This document shows, in pieces, positions 26,402 through 35,756 of a stretch of DNA of 42,679 nt. The stretch's first letter is position 1, and every line of letters begins with the position of its first letter. This stretch comes from Minwuia sp. (GTDB lineage Bacteria > Pseudomonadota > Alphaproteobacteria > Minwuiales > Minwuiaceae): contig JARGNO010000023.1 in assembly GCA_029213165.1 (NCBI GenBank), forward strand, positions 13,019 to 55,697, written 5' to 3'. The notes under the pieces were generated by a model that saw only the letters and a program-made list of their open reading frames with translations, was not told the origin of the DNA and ran no database searches. A program made the translations under genes and the position numbers.

Positions 26402-28474
26402 ATGATTCGAATGATGGAGCCATCTGTCGTGTTTCGTATCCGACTGTTATCCCGGTTTGTCGCCTTTCCCGTTCTGGCGGTCCTGACCGTGCCTGTGGTG
26501 TCCGTCATGGCCGGGGCACCGCCCGTCCCGGCCCCCAACCCCTTCCGGGCAGAGATGGCGCGTGGGGGAGAGCTCTCCCCAGGCGATATCGTCGCCTACC
26601 GCGCGGCATTTGCGGCGGGTCGGCGGCATTTCTGGGAAACGGTGCCTCTGCTGCTGGCACCTGTGCGGGACCGGCGGCTGGTGCCTGTGCTGGACTGGCT
26701 GAGGATCCGCAACGGACGGCAGGATGATCCCGGCGTGATCCGTCAGTTCATCGCGGACCAGCCCGACCTGCCAGGACATACCCGGCTGGCCACCCGCCTG
26801 GAAGAGGCTGTACTGGCAACCGGGGATCAGGCAGCGATCGACGCCCATTTCGGCGCCCGCCCGGCGTTGACGCGGGAGGGGAAGCTCTATCTTGCGCTGG
26901 CGCGAAAGGCTTCCGACCCGGCTGGCGCGCTGGCGACCGCGCGGGACCTGTGGCGCGACGCCGACCTTGACCTGGCGGATGAGCGTCGGCTTCTTGCCGG
27001 CTTCCGCAGTGGACTGACGGCGGAAGATCATGCCGCGCGGCTCGACCGCCTGCTGTGGTCGAAGCATCGCGCGGCCGCGACCAGGGTGCTGCCTCTGGTT
27101 CCGGACGGCCTGAAGCGATTGGCCCGGGCGCGGCTGGCGCTGATGTACCGGCGTCCCAATGTCGACAGTGCCATCGCGGCAGTGCCGGCCCAACTGCAGA
27201 ACGACGCCGGATTGCTTTATGACCGTACCCGCTGGCGGCGCCGGGCGGGACGTCATGAGGGCGCGCAGGAGATCCTGCTTTCCGCCCCGGACCATGGCGC
27301 ACGTCCGGATCTGTGGTGGATCGAGCGGCGTATCCAGATACGTCAGTTGCTCGCCGATGGTGCCTTCGAGAAGGCCTGGCGGATCGCCAGCGAGCACGGG
27401 CTGGAACGCGGTGCGGCCTTCGCCCAGGGCGAGTTCGAGGCGGGCTGGATCGCCCTGCGTTATCTCGACAGGCCAGGGCTCGCCCTGCAACACTTCGAGA
27501 CCCTGTTCGACAACGTTGCCTACCCGGTCAGCCGAGCCCGCGGTGCCTACTGGATCGCCCGGGCACATCAGGCATTGCAGGACCCGAACCAGGCGGCGGA
27601 CTGGTTTCGCCGCGCCGCCACCCATTCAGGCACCTACTATGGCCAGCTTGGCCTGCAGGCCATCGGTGGCGCGCGTCTGGACCTGCCGGACGAGCCATTG
27701 ATCAGCGATGCTGCGCGGACAGCGTTCGACCAGTTGCCGCTGGTGCAGCTCACGCGGTTGCTGGTCGAGGTCGGTGAGGATCACCTGGCCCGCCAGTTCC
27801 TGACCCATATGGGTCAGTCGGCTGCCAGTACCGAGCGTCGTCTGCTGATCGGGGACATGGCACGGCGTCTGGAACGGGCCGACCTGCAGGTCCTGGCCGG
27901 CAAGCTGGCGGCGCTCGACCAGGTCGTGCTGCCGTCCATCACGTGGCCGCTGAGTCCGGAACTCTCGGGCGATCTGGAGGTTGGTCCAGCACTGGCCCAT
28001 GCCATCGCGCGGCAGGAGAGTGCCTTCAATGCGGCCGCAATCAGTCATGCGGGGGCACGCGGGCTGATGCAATTGATGCCGGGGACGGCCCGACTGGTCG
28101 CGCGGGAAACGGAGGCCGCTTACCAGCCAAGGCGTCTGATCGACGATCCGGCCTACAATGCACGATTGGGCAGCACTTACCTGGCCTGGCAGATTCGCGA
28201 CTTTGACGGCTACCTGCCGATGGCAATCGCCGCTTACAACGCTGGACCACACAGGGTGAAACGCTGGATCGAAGCGCATGGTGATCCCCGCAGCGGGGCC
28301 GTCGATCCGGTCGACTGGGTGGAGCGCATCCCGTTTTCGGAGACCCGGAATTACGTCCAACGGGTGCTGGAGGCGCTTCAGGTCTATCGGGTGCGCATGG
28401 GCGGCGACCATGACCTGCAACTGGCGAGCGATCTTGGCGTCCGCGCTGACGGGCTGCGTATCGTCTTTCGCTGA
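26402..28474 (+). CDS. soluble lytic murein transglycosylase (Slt70 type)
   Basis: A 690-residue periplasmic enzyme that cleaves peptidoglycan to 1,6-anhydro-muropeptides. An N-terminal hydrophobic signal (about residues 15-38) is followed by a long, helix-rich superhelical region (about 45-500). The C-terminal SLT domain (about 525-670) has the catalytic Glu E539 in AIARQESAFN, plus GARGLMQLMPGTA, MAIAAYNAGPHRVKRW and FSETRNYVQRVL, all typical of family 1 transglycosylases. The start is uncertain: ATG 26402, ATG 26411, ATG 26414, or GTG 26429, which has GGAG 9-10 nt upstream. It is divergent from dapA and convergent with the TorS-like kinase gene. Confidence 0.94.
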   Translation: MIRMMEPSVVFRIRLLSRFVAFPVLAVLTVPVVSVMAGAPPVPAPNPFRAEMARGGELSPGDIVAYRAAFAAGRRHFWETVPLLLAPVRDRRLVPVLDWLRIRNGRQDDPGVIRQFIADQPDLPGHTRLATRLEEAVLATGDQAAIDAHFGARPALTREGKLYLALARKASDPAGALATARDLWRDADLDLADERRLLAGFRSGLTAEDHAARLDRLLWSKHRAAATRVLPLVPDGLKRLARARLALMYRRPNVDSAIAAVPAQLQNDAGLLYDRTRWRRRAGRHEGAQEILLSAPDHGARPDLWWIERRIQIRQLLADGAFEKAWRIASEHGLERGAAFAQGEFEAGWIALRYLDRPGLALQHFETLFDNVAYPVSRARGAYWIARAHQALQDPNQAADWFRRAATHSGTYYGQLGLQAIGGARLDLPDEPLISDAARTAFDQLPLVQLTRLLVEVGEDHLARQFLTHMGQSAASTERRLLIGDMARRLERADLQVLAGKLAALDQVVLPSITWPLSPELSGDLEVGPALAHAIARQESAFNAAAISHAGARGLMQLMPGTARLVARETEAAYQPRRLIDDPAYNARLGSTYLAWQIRDFDGYLPMAIAAYNAGPHRVKRWIEAHGDPRSGAVDPVDWVERIPFSETRNYVQRVLEALQVYRVRMGGDHDLQLASDLGVRADGLRIVFR

Positions 28475-28525
28475 GCATCCGGTTCCATGGGGTCAGACGC
28501 GCGCAGCAATCCACCGCCGAGGTGA

Positions 28526-30499
28526 TCAGGTGCGGGAAGCGACCACGGTAAGCCTTGGCTGTGCCTGTGCCGATTCCTTGCTGACCACGATATTCGCAGG
28601 AAAAAGCAGTCGGACTGTCGTTCCCGCGCCTTCCTCGCTTTCGATACTCACTGTTCCGCCGTGCAGGCGCATCAGGTTGTCAACAATGGCCAGACCCAGG
28701 CCGGTGCCGGCCTCACCTGTGGCGACATAGTCCTGTCGCGCCTGCTGGAACGGCATCATCACCGCGTCGAGCTGGGCGCTGGGAATTCCGACGCCCTTGT
28801 CGATGACGGCGATTTCAAGGGTTTCGGGCTGCTGACGCACACGCAGCACGATCTCCCGACCGTCGGGCGAGAACTTGATCGCATTGGACAGCAGGTTCAC
28901 CAGCATCTGGCGCAGCGCCTGGGGGTCAACATTGATCAGCAGATCCTGTGGGGCGTCCTGGCGCATGGACAGGCCGGCAGTCTTCAACTGGAACTCGATC
29001 AGCGGATTGATTTCGCGGACGATGTCGGCAAAGCGGACATCCTCGCGCGTCAGTTCCATCTTGCCAGCCTCGATCTTCGAATAGTCCAGCACCTCATTGA
29101 TGACGGTCAGCAGATGCCTGCCACTGGTGCTGATGTAGTTCGCGTATTCCAGGTTGCGTTCCGGCCTGTCGCGGAAATGGGTGATCATTTCGGAGAAGCC
29201 GATGATGGCGTTCAGGGGCGTGCGCAGTTCGTGGCTCATGTTCGCCAGGAACATCGACTTCGCGCGGTTGGCGGCCTCTGCACTGTCGGCCAGGTGTTCG
29301 GCGTTCAGTTTCGCATTGCGCAGGTTCTGCTCGCGTTCCGAGATCATGCCGACGAGATAGCGCAAGGACTGTCCGATATCCGAGATCTCGTCCTGACCCT
29401 GGACGGGAATCTCGACCCGGTCGCCATCCACGTGGCGCAGGATTGCGCGCTGCAATTCCGAAAGGCGTTTCAGAACGCTGAGGCGCAGGTAGGCGAGAAG
29501 GCCAAGGATCAGCGCGACACCGGCCAGAAAGGCGAAGAGCAGGGTGAGCTCGCTTTCGTGCTCCAGATTGCCAAGCTCCGCATTGCGACTGTCGATGCGC
29601 AGTTGCATGGTGTGGAACAGGTCGGAGACCGAACTGGTCAGCCTGCTGGAAAGCCGCTTGTTGCGCGACAGCAGGCCATTCTCCTGCGCCATGAGTGCCA
29701 GCCTGACACGTGCAAGCTCGAAGACGTGGTGGTTGCCGGCAAGAAAGTCGGTCAGGCGCCAGCCAAGTTCCTCAAGCAGTGTCGGACGCCATGATGCGTC
29801 AGCGGGATCCGAAGGTCGCCCGAACCCGGTTTCGCCCAGTCCGTTAAGCCCCGCGCGATAGCTCGCCACATATTTCTGCTGTACCCGGTCGATGCGGAAG
29901 CGGCTCTCGGCATTGCGTACGGACAGCATCGATTCCAGTGCCCAACCGAGATTGATCAGCCATTCCTTGCCCATGGCGGCGTCGTCGGATTGCGCCAGAA
30001 GCCGGGTGATCTCATCACTCAGCTGGTCGGCCTGGCCCAATATCCGGTCGATCTTCTCCTCGGCGCGGATACGTCTCGCAACGATCTGACTCAGGTCCGC
30101 CAGATTGTTGCGCATGCTGTCGCGGTTCTCGCTGACCTGCAGCACAAGGCCCCGGTCCCCGTTCGCACCAGCCAGGTGGTCGAGGTCGAAAGTCCGAAGC
30201 GCCTCGTCGAGAGCCTTGATGTTGTCATCCAGCCGGTTCGCGATCGTCATGCGCACATAGTCGGACTTGCTGGCCACGAGTCGGGAGGCGGTGGCAGCGA
30301 TGGAACTGGAAATGCGGTCCAGTCGCGCCGCGCTTGTCAGCTTCGGGATGGTCCGGGTGGCCACACTGTCATACCCGTCTGCCAGGCGGTTCATGGAATA
30401 GTATGCAACGCCGATTGCCCCCACCATGACCAGAAGGATCAAGGCAAGCGCAGCCGAAAACTTGGTCGAAACCGAAATCTTCCGGTCAAGCCGTGTCAA
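28526..30499 (-). CDS. TorS-like membrane sensor histidine kinase
   Basis: A 657-residue kinase from a TTG at 30499, which has AGGAGG 8 nt upstream and decides the start. The first membrane helix (about 14-38) is followed by a large, almost wholly helical periplasmic region of roughly 300 residues, in the manner of the TorS sensor domain. A second membrane helix (AFLAGVALILGLLAYL), a HAMP-like segment, a coiled linker and HisKA with H423 (MSHELRTPLN) follow. The HATPase is complete: NLLSNAIKF, DKGVGIP and GTGLGLAI. There is no receiver or HPt domain, unlike TorS itself. It follows a periplasmic amino-acid-type binding protein gene by 43 nt on the same strand, so the binding protein probably feeds the sensor. 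No response regulator is adjacent. Confidence 0.92.
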   Translation of the reverse strand: MTRLDRKISVSTKFSAALALILLVMVGAIGVAYYSMNRLADGYDSVATRTIPKLTSAARLDRISSSIAATASRLVASKSDYVRMTIANRLDDNIKALDEALRTFDLDHLAGANGDRGLVLQVSENRDSMRNNLADLSQIVARRIRAEEKIDRILGQADQLSDEITRLLAQSDDAAMGKEWLINLGWALESMLSVRNAESRFRIDRVQQKYVASYRAGLNGLGETGFGRPSDPADASWRPTLLEELGWRLTDFLAGNHHVFELARVRLALMAQENGLLSRNKRLSSRLTSSVSDLFHTMQLRIDSRNAELGNLEHESELTLLFAFLAGVALILGLLAYLRLSVLKRLSELQRAILRHVDGDRVEIPVQGQDEISDIGQSLRYLVGMISEREQNLRNAKLNAEHLADSAEAANRAKSMFLANMSHELRTPLNAIIGFSEMITHFRDRPERNLEYANYISTSGRHLLTVINEVLDYSKIEAGKMELTREDVRFADIVREINPLIEFQLKTAGLSMRQDAPQDLLINVDPQALRQMLVNLLSNAIKFSPDGREIVLRVRQQPETLEIAVIDKGVGIPSAQLDAVMMPFQQARQDYVATGEAGTGLGLAIVDNLMRLHGGTVSIESEEGAGTTVRLLFPANIVVSKESAQAQPRLTVVASRT

Positions 30500-30542
30500 C
30501 GCAGAGCCTCCTGGCGACTGATGCTGGCGGCAACATGATAAC

Positions 30543-31583
30543 TCAACGAATTGGCGGGGCGTAGTGCAGGCCCCCGTTTCGCCAGAGTGCGTTGAGTCCG
30601 CGTGGAATGCCAAGCCCGTCTTCACCCAGGTGACGCTTGTAGATCTCGCCATAGTTGCCCAGATCGCGAATCATGCGATAGGCCCAGTCATTGCTCAGGC
30701 CCATGCCCAACCCGATCTGGCTGTCTGTCCCGAGCAGCCTGCGTACCTCGGGGATGTCGCCGTTTCGCATTTCGTCGACATTTGCGCGTGTGACGCCCAA
30801 TTCTTCTGCGGCCACCAGGGCGCGGGTCGCCCAGCGCACGATATGGAACCATTCATCATCTCCGCGCTGGATGACCGAAGACAGCGGTTCCTTCGAGATG
30901 ATGTCGGGGAACAGGACAAAGTTCTCCGGATCGTTCGCTCTCGTCAGTTTCAGCGATGCCAGCGGCGAGAGATCGTAGGTAATGATGTCACAGCGGCGGG
31001 AGAAGAAGGCGTCATAGAGGGCTTCGGAGGAATTGAACTCGATGGCCCTGATCCGTCCATCCAGGCCAGCCGTCAGTTCCGACAGGTTCTTCACGGTCGT
31101 GGTGCCGCCCGGCACGCAAACAGTCCCGTTCTCGACATCCGCCAGAGACTCCGCCCCCAGTGACCGGTGGGCAAGGAATCCCTGACCGTCATAGAGCAGA
31201 ACGTCGGCGAAGGTGATTCCCAGTGCCGTATCGCGCCCGATTGTCCAGGTCGTATTGGCCATCAGAACATCGAACGCCCCATTGGCAAGTGCTTGGAAAC
31301 GCACGATATCGTCCACTTCCACGGGCTCGACAGCATCCGGATCGTCCAGCACGGCAGAGGCCAGGGCACGGCAGAAATCAAAGAAGAACCCCTCCCACTT
31401 GCCTGAAACACCGACCTCGGACAGGCCGACACCACTGGCGGTGACCCCGCACCGCACCACACCATCCGCCTGGATGCGTTTCAGAACCTGACCGGCATCG
31501 GCAGATTTGTGCGGCAGGACAGAAAGGCAAAGACCCATCACCATGGCGATGAACAGGCCGTTGGGACGGTAGAAACTGATCAT
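30543..31583 (-). CDS. AapJ-like amino acid-type periplasmic binding protein without transporter genes
   Basis: A 346-residue solute-binding protein of the general L-amino-acid (AapJ) type. A signal peptide (MISFYRPNGLFIAMVMGLCL, probable cleavage after ADA) precedes the mature protein. Family pieces are RCGVTASG, WEGFFFDFCRALASAVL, MANTTWTIGRDTALGI, LYDGQGFL and NYGEIYKRHLG near the C-terminus. ATG 31583 gives the best signal peptide; the frame extends to 31667. No ABC permease or ATPase gene is nearby. Instead the next gene, 43 nt downstream, is a TorS-like kinase, so this protein may serve as a ligand sensor rather than for uptake. The ligand is unknown, with amino acids expected from the family. 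Confidence 0.9.
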   Translation of the reverse strand: MISFYRPNGLFIAMVMGLCLSVLPHKSADAGQVLKRIQADGVVRCGVTASGVGLSEVGVSGKWEGFFFDFCRALASAVLDDPDAVEPVEVDDIVRFQALANGAFDVLMANTTWTIGRDTALGITFADVLLYDGQGFLAHRSLGAESLADVENGTVCVPGGTTTVKNLSELTAGLDGRIRAIEFNSSEALYDAFFSRRCDIITYDLSPLASLKLTRANDPENFVLFPDIISKEPLSSVIQRGDDEWFHIVRWATRALVAAEELGVTRANVDEMRNGDIPEVRRLLGTDSQIGLGMGLSNDWAYRMIRDLGNYGEIYKRHLGEDGLGIPRGLNALWRNGGLHYAPPIR

Positions 31584-31767
31584 GACAGGCTTCTCTCGGG
31601 CTTCAGCGCTCAGGGGGGCAGAGGTCATCTTCGGCCTGAATTGGTTAACAAACAGTTGCTCCAGCATGGAATCAATGGAATTGCCATGATCCGTTTCGAC
31701 ACCAGAACGTATGCACTACATTGGCGGTGCAACAGGTCGGTTTCGGCCTGCGTCAGGGAGAGACCGA

Positions 31768-32457
31768 ATGACCAAGAAGCGCTTGCCCGGAATCCGCGCC
31801 TGCGTATTCGACGCCTATGGCACGTTGTTTGATGTCAATGCAGCCGCAAGGCATTGCGCAGACAGTCTGGGCGAGAATTGGCAGCCGCTGGCCGACACAT
31901 GGCGAGCCAAGCAACTGCAGTACACATGGCTGCGCGGCCTGATGGGGCATCACACCACCTTCTGGCAGGTCACCCTGGACGCGCTGGATTACGCCATGGC
32001 TTCGCTGTCGATCCGGGATGATGCCTTGCGGGACGAACTGGCCGAACTCTACCTGCGGCTTGATGCCTATCCGGAAGTGCCGCAGATGCTGCGGGACCTT
32101 AAGGCTGCCGGCATCCGCACTGCCATCCTCTCGAATGGGTCCCCTGACATGCTGGACGCGGCAGTTACGCACGCTGGCATCGCCGATCTGCTGGATGTGG
32201 TACTGACGGTCGAGGCTGTGGGTGTGTTCAAGCCGCACCCCTCAGTCTATGCATTGCCGGAGGAAGCCTTTGGCCTCAGGCGGGGGGAGATGAGTTTTCA
32301 GTCATCGAATGCCTGGGACGCCCATGCGGCCAAGGCGTTCGGGTACAATGTGGTCTGGGTCAACCGCTTCGGACAGGCGGAGGAACGCATACCCGCGCGC
32401 CCTGACATGCAGATCACGGATCTGACCGGTCTCGCGCATATTGTGGGAGCTGTCTGA
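31768..32457 (+). CDS. haloacid dehalogenase type II-like hydrolase
   Basis: A 229-residue HAD-superfamily protein close to L-2-haloacid dehalogenases. The nucleophile is D15 in FDAYGTLFD, motif II is ILSNGSP, the Lys is in GVFKPHPSVY, and motif III is FQSSNAWDAHAAKAFG, with the SSNAWD signature of type II dehalogenases. The expected reaction is removal of halide from 2-haloalkanoic acids, though many relatives have unproven substrates. ATG 31768 follows AGGGAGAG; the frame runs back to 31711. The next gene starts with GTG directly after its TGA. The divergent space 31584-31767 should hold its promoter. Confidence 0.9.
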   Translation: MTKKRLPGIRACVFDAYGTLFDVNAAARHCADSLGENWQPLADTWRAKQLQYTWLRGLMGHHTTFWQVTLDALDYAMASLSIRDDALRDELAELYLRLDAYPEVPQMLRDLKAAGIRTAILSNGSPDMLDAAVTHAGIADLLDVVLTVEAVGVFKPHPSVYALPEEAFGLRRGEMSFQSSNAWDAHAAKAFGYNVVWVNRFGQAEERIPARPDMQITDLTGLAHIVGAV

Positions 32458-33336
32458 GTGTCAGTCTTCAGCACGCATCATTTCTCCGCCCAGGATGGTA
32501 CCCGGATTCACTACCGTCGATACGGTGACCGCGCCCTTGCCGGTACACCGGTTCTCTGTCTCGCCGGTCTGACGCGAAATTCGAAGGACTTCAACAAGCT
32601 GGCAACCCGTCTGGGACAGGACCGTCTGGTGCTCTGTCCGGATTATCGCGGGCGGGGCCAGTCGGCCCATGCCGACTACCGCACCTATGCGCCCGGCAGC
32701 TACATCAGTGACGTGATGCATCTGCTGGCGGTGGAGGACATTCACCGGGTGATCGTCATCGGCACGTCACTCGGCGGGCTGATGGGAATGGCGCTTGCAG
32801 TCGCCATTCCCGCGGCACTGGCCGGACTTGTCATCAATGACGTCGGCCCGGACATTTCAGCCGACGGTCAGACGAGAATCCTCGACTATGTGGGCGTTGA
32901 TCAGCGGCATGCCACGCTTGAAAAGGCGGCGGAGGCCATGCGCGAGACCTATGGCGCCGCCTTCCCCGACTGGTCGGAAGACGACTGGCTGACAAATGCG
33001 GCAGGGACCTATACCCACGACACCACTGCAGACAACTGGAAGCTGGATTACGACCTGAAGCTGCGCGACGCGCTGGCGGAACAGGCGAAGTCCGGTGCCC
33101 TGCCGGATCTGTGGGCGTTGTTCCGGAGCCTGAAGAAGCTTCCAGCGCTTCTGGTTCATGGCGCACTATCGGATGTCCTGAAAGCGGAAACCGTTGCGCA
33201 GATGCAAGAGGAGAAGCCGGACATGGAACTGGTGACACTGGACAATCGCGGTCACGCCCCCTCCATGACCGAGCCTGCCTGCCTGCCCCGAATTCTCGCA
33301 TTCCTGGAGCGTTGTGATGACACAGGCCGACACTGA
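32458..33336 (+). CDS. alpha/beta hydrolase
   Basis: A 292-residue alpha/beta-hydrolase fold protein. The nucleophile elbow is GTSLGG (Ser), preceded by DYRGRGQS. The acid is probably the Asp in HGALSDVL and the base the His in NRGHAPSM. A serine nucleophile makes it an esterase or C-C hydrolase type rather than a haloacetate dehalogenase, which uses Asp. The GTG start at 32458 abuts the TGA of the HAD gene, and the 3' end overlaps the next gene by about 20 nt, so the three are likely one transcript. The substrate is unknown. Confidence 0.88.
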   Translation: MSVFSTHHFSAQDGTRIHYRRYGDRALAGTPVLCLAGLTRNSKDFNKLATRLGQDRLVLCPDYRGRGQSAHADYRTYAPGSYISDVMHLLAVEDIHRVIVIGTSLGGLMGMALAVAIPAALAGLVINDVGPDISADGQTRILDYVGVDQRHATLEKAAEAMRETYGAAFPDWSEDDWLTNAAGTYTHDTTADNWKLDYDLKLRDALAEQAKSGALPDLWALFRSLKKLPALLVHGALSDVLKAETVAQMQEEKPDMELVTLDNRGHAPSMTEPACLPRILAFLERCDDTGRH

Positions 33337-34321
33337 AACCGTGTCCGAATTCTCTCTGCGCGACATAGAGGCTGCGGCGGCGCGCATCGACGGTATTGCC
33401 CGGTGTACGCCCCTGCTGGAATCCGCGCGCCTGAATGACCGGCTTGGCGGGCGGTTGCTGGTGAAGGCCGAATGCCTCCAGCATACCGGTTCCTTCAAGT
33501 TTCGCGGAGCATACAACCGGCTCGCGGCCATGGATCCTGAGGTCCGTGCGCGTGGGATTCTGGCCTATTCGTCAGGCAACCATGCCCAGGGTGTCGCGCG
33601 GGCGGCGCAGTTGTTCGGTGTTCCGGCGACCATCATCATGCCGCGCGATGCCCCGGCCATGAAGCAGCGCAACACCGCCGAATATGGTGCGACCATCGTG
33701 CTCTATGACCGGCATGGTGAAAGCCGGGAGGACATTGGCAGGCGGATCGCGGCAGAGCAGGGGCTGACGCTGGTGAAACCCTATGACGATCCGCTGATCA
33801 TGGCTGGCCAGGGCACATCCGGGCTGGAATGCGTGCGGCAGTGCGCTGGGCTCGGCGCGGTGCCTGATCTGGCGCTGGCCCCGACGGGCGGGGGCGGCCT
33901 GATGGCCGGTTTCTCCACCGCGATGAAGGCGGCCTTTCCCGATCTGCGGCTCTATGCAGTTGAGCCTGAAGGTTATGATGATACGGCGCGGTCCCTGCAG
34001 TTGGGCACACGGGTTGCGAATTCGGCGACACCGGCCAGCATCTGTGACGCGATCATGACACCGGAGCCGGGAGAACTGACGTTTCCCGTCAACCGGCACA
34101 CACTCGCCGGTGGCTTGGCAGTCAGCGACGCGGAAGTACGCAAGGCCATGGCAGATGCCTTCGCGGAACTGAAGATCGTCGTCGAACCCGGCGGTTGCGT
34201 CGCGCTTGCCGCAGTCCTGTCCGGTCGGGTTCCGGTTGCGGGCATGACGGTCGTGGTTGTTGCCTCCGGCGGCAATGTCGATCCTGCACTGTTCGCCGAG
34301 GTCCTCGCGCAGGCTGCCTGA
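33317..34321 (+). CDS. threonine/serine dehydratase-like PLP enzyme
   Basis: A 334-residue fold-type II PLP enzyme that would deaminate threonine or serine to the 2-oxo acid. The Schiff-base Lys is K61 in GSFKFRGAYN. SSGNHAQG is the substrate-binding loop, and TGGGGLMAG binds the phosphate. It lacks the C-terminal ACT-like regulatory domain of biosynthetic IlvA, so it is the short catabolic or racemase-like form. ATG 33317 has GGAG 7 nt upstream; a GTG at 33314 precedes it. It overlaps the alpha/beta hydrolase end by 20 nt in another frame. Confidence 0.9.
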   Translation: MTQADTETVSEFSLRDIEAAAARIDGIARCTPLLESARLNDRLGGRLLVKAECLQHTGSFKFRGAYNRLAAMDPEVRARGILAYSSGNHAQGVARAAQLFGVPATIIMPRDAPAMKQRNTAEYGATIVLYDRHGESREDIGRRIAAEQGLTLVKPYDDPLIMAGQGTSGLECVRQCAGLGAVPDLALAPTGGGGLMAGFSTAMKAAFPDLRLYAVEPEGYDDTARSLQLGTRVANSATPASICDAIMTPEPGELTFPVNRHTLAGGLAVSDAEVRKAMADAFAELKIVVEPGGCVALAAVLSGRVPVAGMTVVVVASGGNVDPALFAEVLAQAA

Positions 34322-34358
34322 GAGGGCTATGCTGCCCTGACATTCGGGGGAGATCGTG

Positions 34359-35744
34359 ATGCCTGTACCCACGTCCGTGCTGCAGTTGATCGGCAACACG
34401 CCGATGGTCGAACTGACCAATCTGGATACCGGGCCGTGTCGGCTGTTCGCCAAGCTGGAGAGCCAGAATCCCGGAGGATCGATCAAGGACCGCATCGGCC
34501 TGTCGATGATCGAGGCCGCGGAACGCGACGGGCGGCTGAAGCCGGGCGGCACCCTGATCGAGGCAACGGCAGGCAATACCGGGCTGGGCCTGGCCCTTGT
34601 GGCCGCGCTGAAGGGCTATCGCCTGATCCTCGTCATCCCCGACAAGATGAGCCTGGACAAGATCCAGCATCTGAAGGCGCTGGGGGTGGAGGTCAGGCTG
34701 ACCCGCTCCGACGTGGGCAAGGGGCACCCGGAGTACTACCAGGACATTGCGGAGCGGCTGCAGCGGGAGATTCCGGGCGCGTTCTGGGTGGATCAGTTCT
34801 CCAATCCCGCGAACCCGGCGGCGCATGAAACCGGGACCGGTCCGGAGATCCTGTCGCAGATGGATGGTGATGTGGATGCGGTCTTCTGCGGTGTCGGTTC
34901 CGGCGGCACGATCACCGGTATCGGACGTTTCATGCGCGCCAACTCGCCGAAGACGCAGATGATCGTGGCAGATCCGGAAGGCTCCGTTGTGGCGGAGGCC
35001 GCGAATACTGGCAATGTGCCGAACGAGGTCGGGTCCTGGCTGGTGGAGGGGATCGGGGAGGACTTCATTCCCCCGAACTGCGATCTGAGCGTCATCAGCC
35101 GTGGCATCACGGTCTCGGATGGTGAGGCCTTCGGGGCTGTGCAGTTGCTGCTGTCGAAGGAGGGGATCCTGGGTGGGTCCTCCACCGGTACATTGCTCGC
35201 GGCCGCCCTGCGCTACTGCCGGGAGCAGACGGAGCCGAAGCGCGTCGTCACCCTGGTCTGCGATACCGGCAACAAGTACCTCAGCAAGGCTTACAACCGG
35301 GCCTGGCTGGTCGATCAGGGGCTGGTGAAACGGGAAAGGCACGGCGACCTGCGCGACCTGATCATCCGTCGCGCCGATGAGGGGGATGTGGTCAGCGTCT
35401 CGCCGGACGACACCCTGCTGACAACCTATTCACGGCTGCGGATGTTCGATGTCTCGCAACTGCCCGTCTTGTCCGGCGGGGCGATTGTCGGCATCATCGA
35501 CGAAAGCGATCTGCTGCTGGCCGTGCATGGTCACGAGGAGAATTTCCAGAGCCCGGTCTCGGAATTCATGGTGACCCGGCTGGAGACCATCGCGCCCGAT
35601 GCACCGCTGGAACAGCTGATGCCGATCCTGCGGGCGGACAAGGTGGCGATCGTGGCCAGTGACAGCACGTTCTTCGGCCTGATCACCAAGGTCGACATGA
35701 TCAACAACATGCGCCGCCACATGGCGGAGGCAGTCGCCGGCTGA
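34359..35744 (+). CDS. cystathionine beta-synthase with CBS-domain pair
   Basis: A 461-residue PLP enzyme that would join serine and homocysteine to cystathionine in reverse transsulfuration. The catalytic Lys is K43 in GGSIKDRIG. ATAGNTG is the Asn loop, and CGVGSGGTITG binds the phosphate. Two CBS domains fill about residues 330-460 and suggest control by an adenosyl ligand, as in other CBS enzymes. GGGGGAG lies 6 nt before ATG 34359; the GTG at 34356 is too close. It starts 37 nt after the dehydratase stop, so it may join that operon. No cystathionine gamma-lyase gene is nearby. O-acetylserine-using relatives without haem look alike, so the exact substrate is inferred. Confidence 0.9.
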   Translation: MPVPTSVLQLIGNTPMVELTNLDTGPCRLFAKLESQNPGGSIKDRIGLSMIEAAERDGRLKPGGTLIEATAGNTGLGLALVAALKGYRLILVIPDKMSLDKIQHLKALGVEVRLTRSDVGKGHPEYYQDIAERLQREIPGAFWVDQFSNPANPAAHETGTGPEILSQMDGDVDAVFCGVGSGGTITGIGRFMRANSPKTQMIVADPEGSVVAEAANTGNVPNEVGSWLVEGIGEDFIPPNCDLSVISRGITVSDGEAFGAVQLLLSKEGILGGSSTGTLLAAALRYCREQTEPKRVVTLVCDTGNKYLSKAYNRAWLVDQGLVKRERHGDLRDLIIRRADEGDVVSVSPDDTLLTTYSRLRMFDVSQLPVLSGGAIVGIIDESDLLLAVHGHEENFQSPVSEFMVTRLETIAPDAPLEQLMPILRADKVAIVASDSTFFGLITKVDMINNMRRHMAEAVAG

Positions 35745-35756
35745 CTGGGCGAAGCC

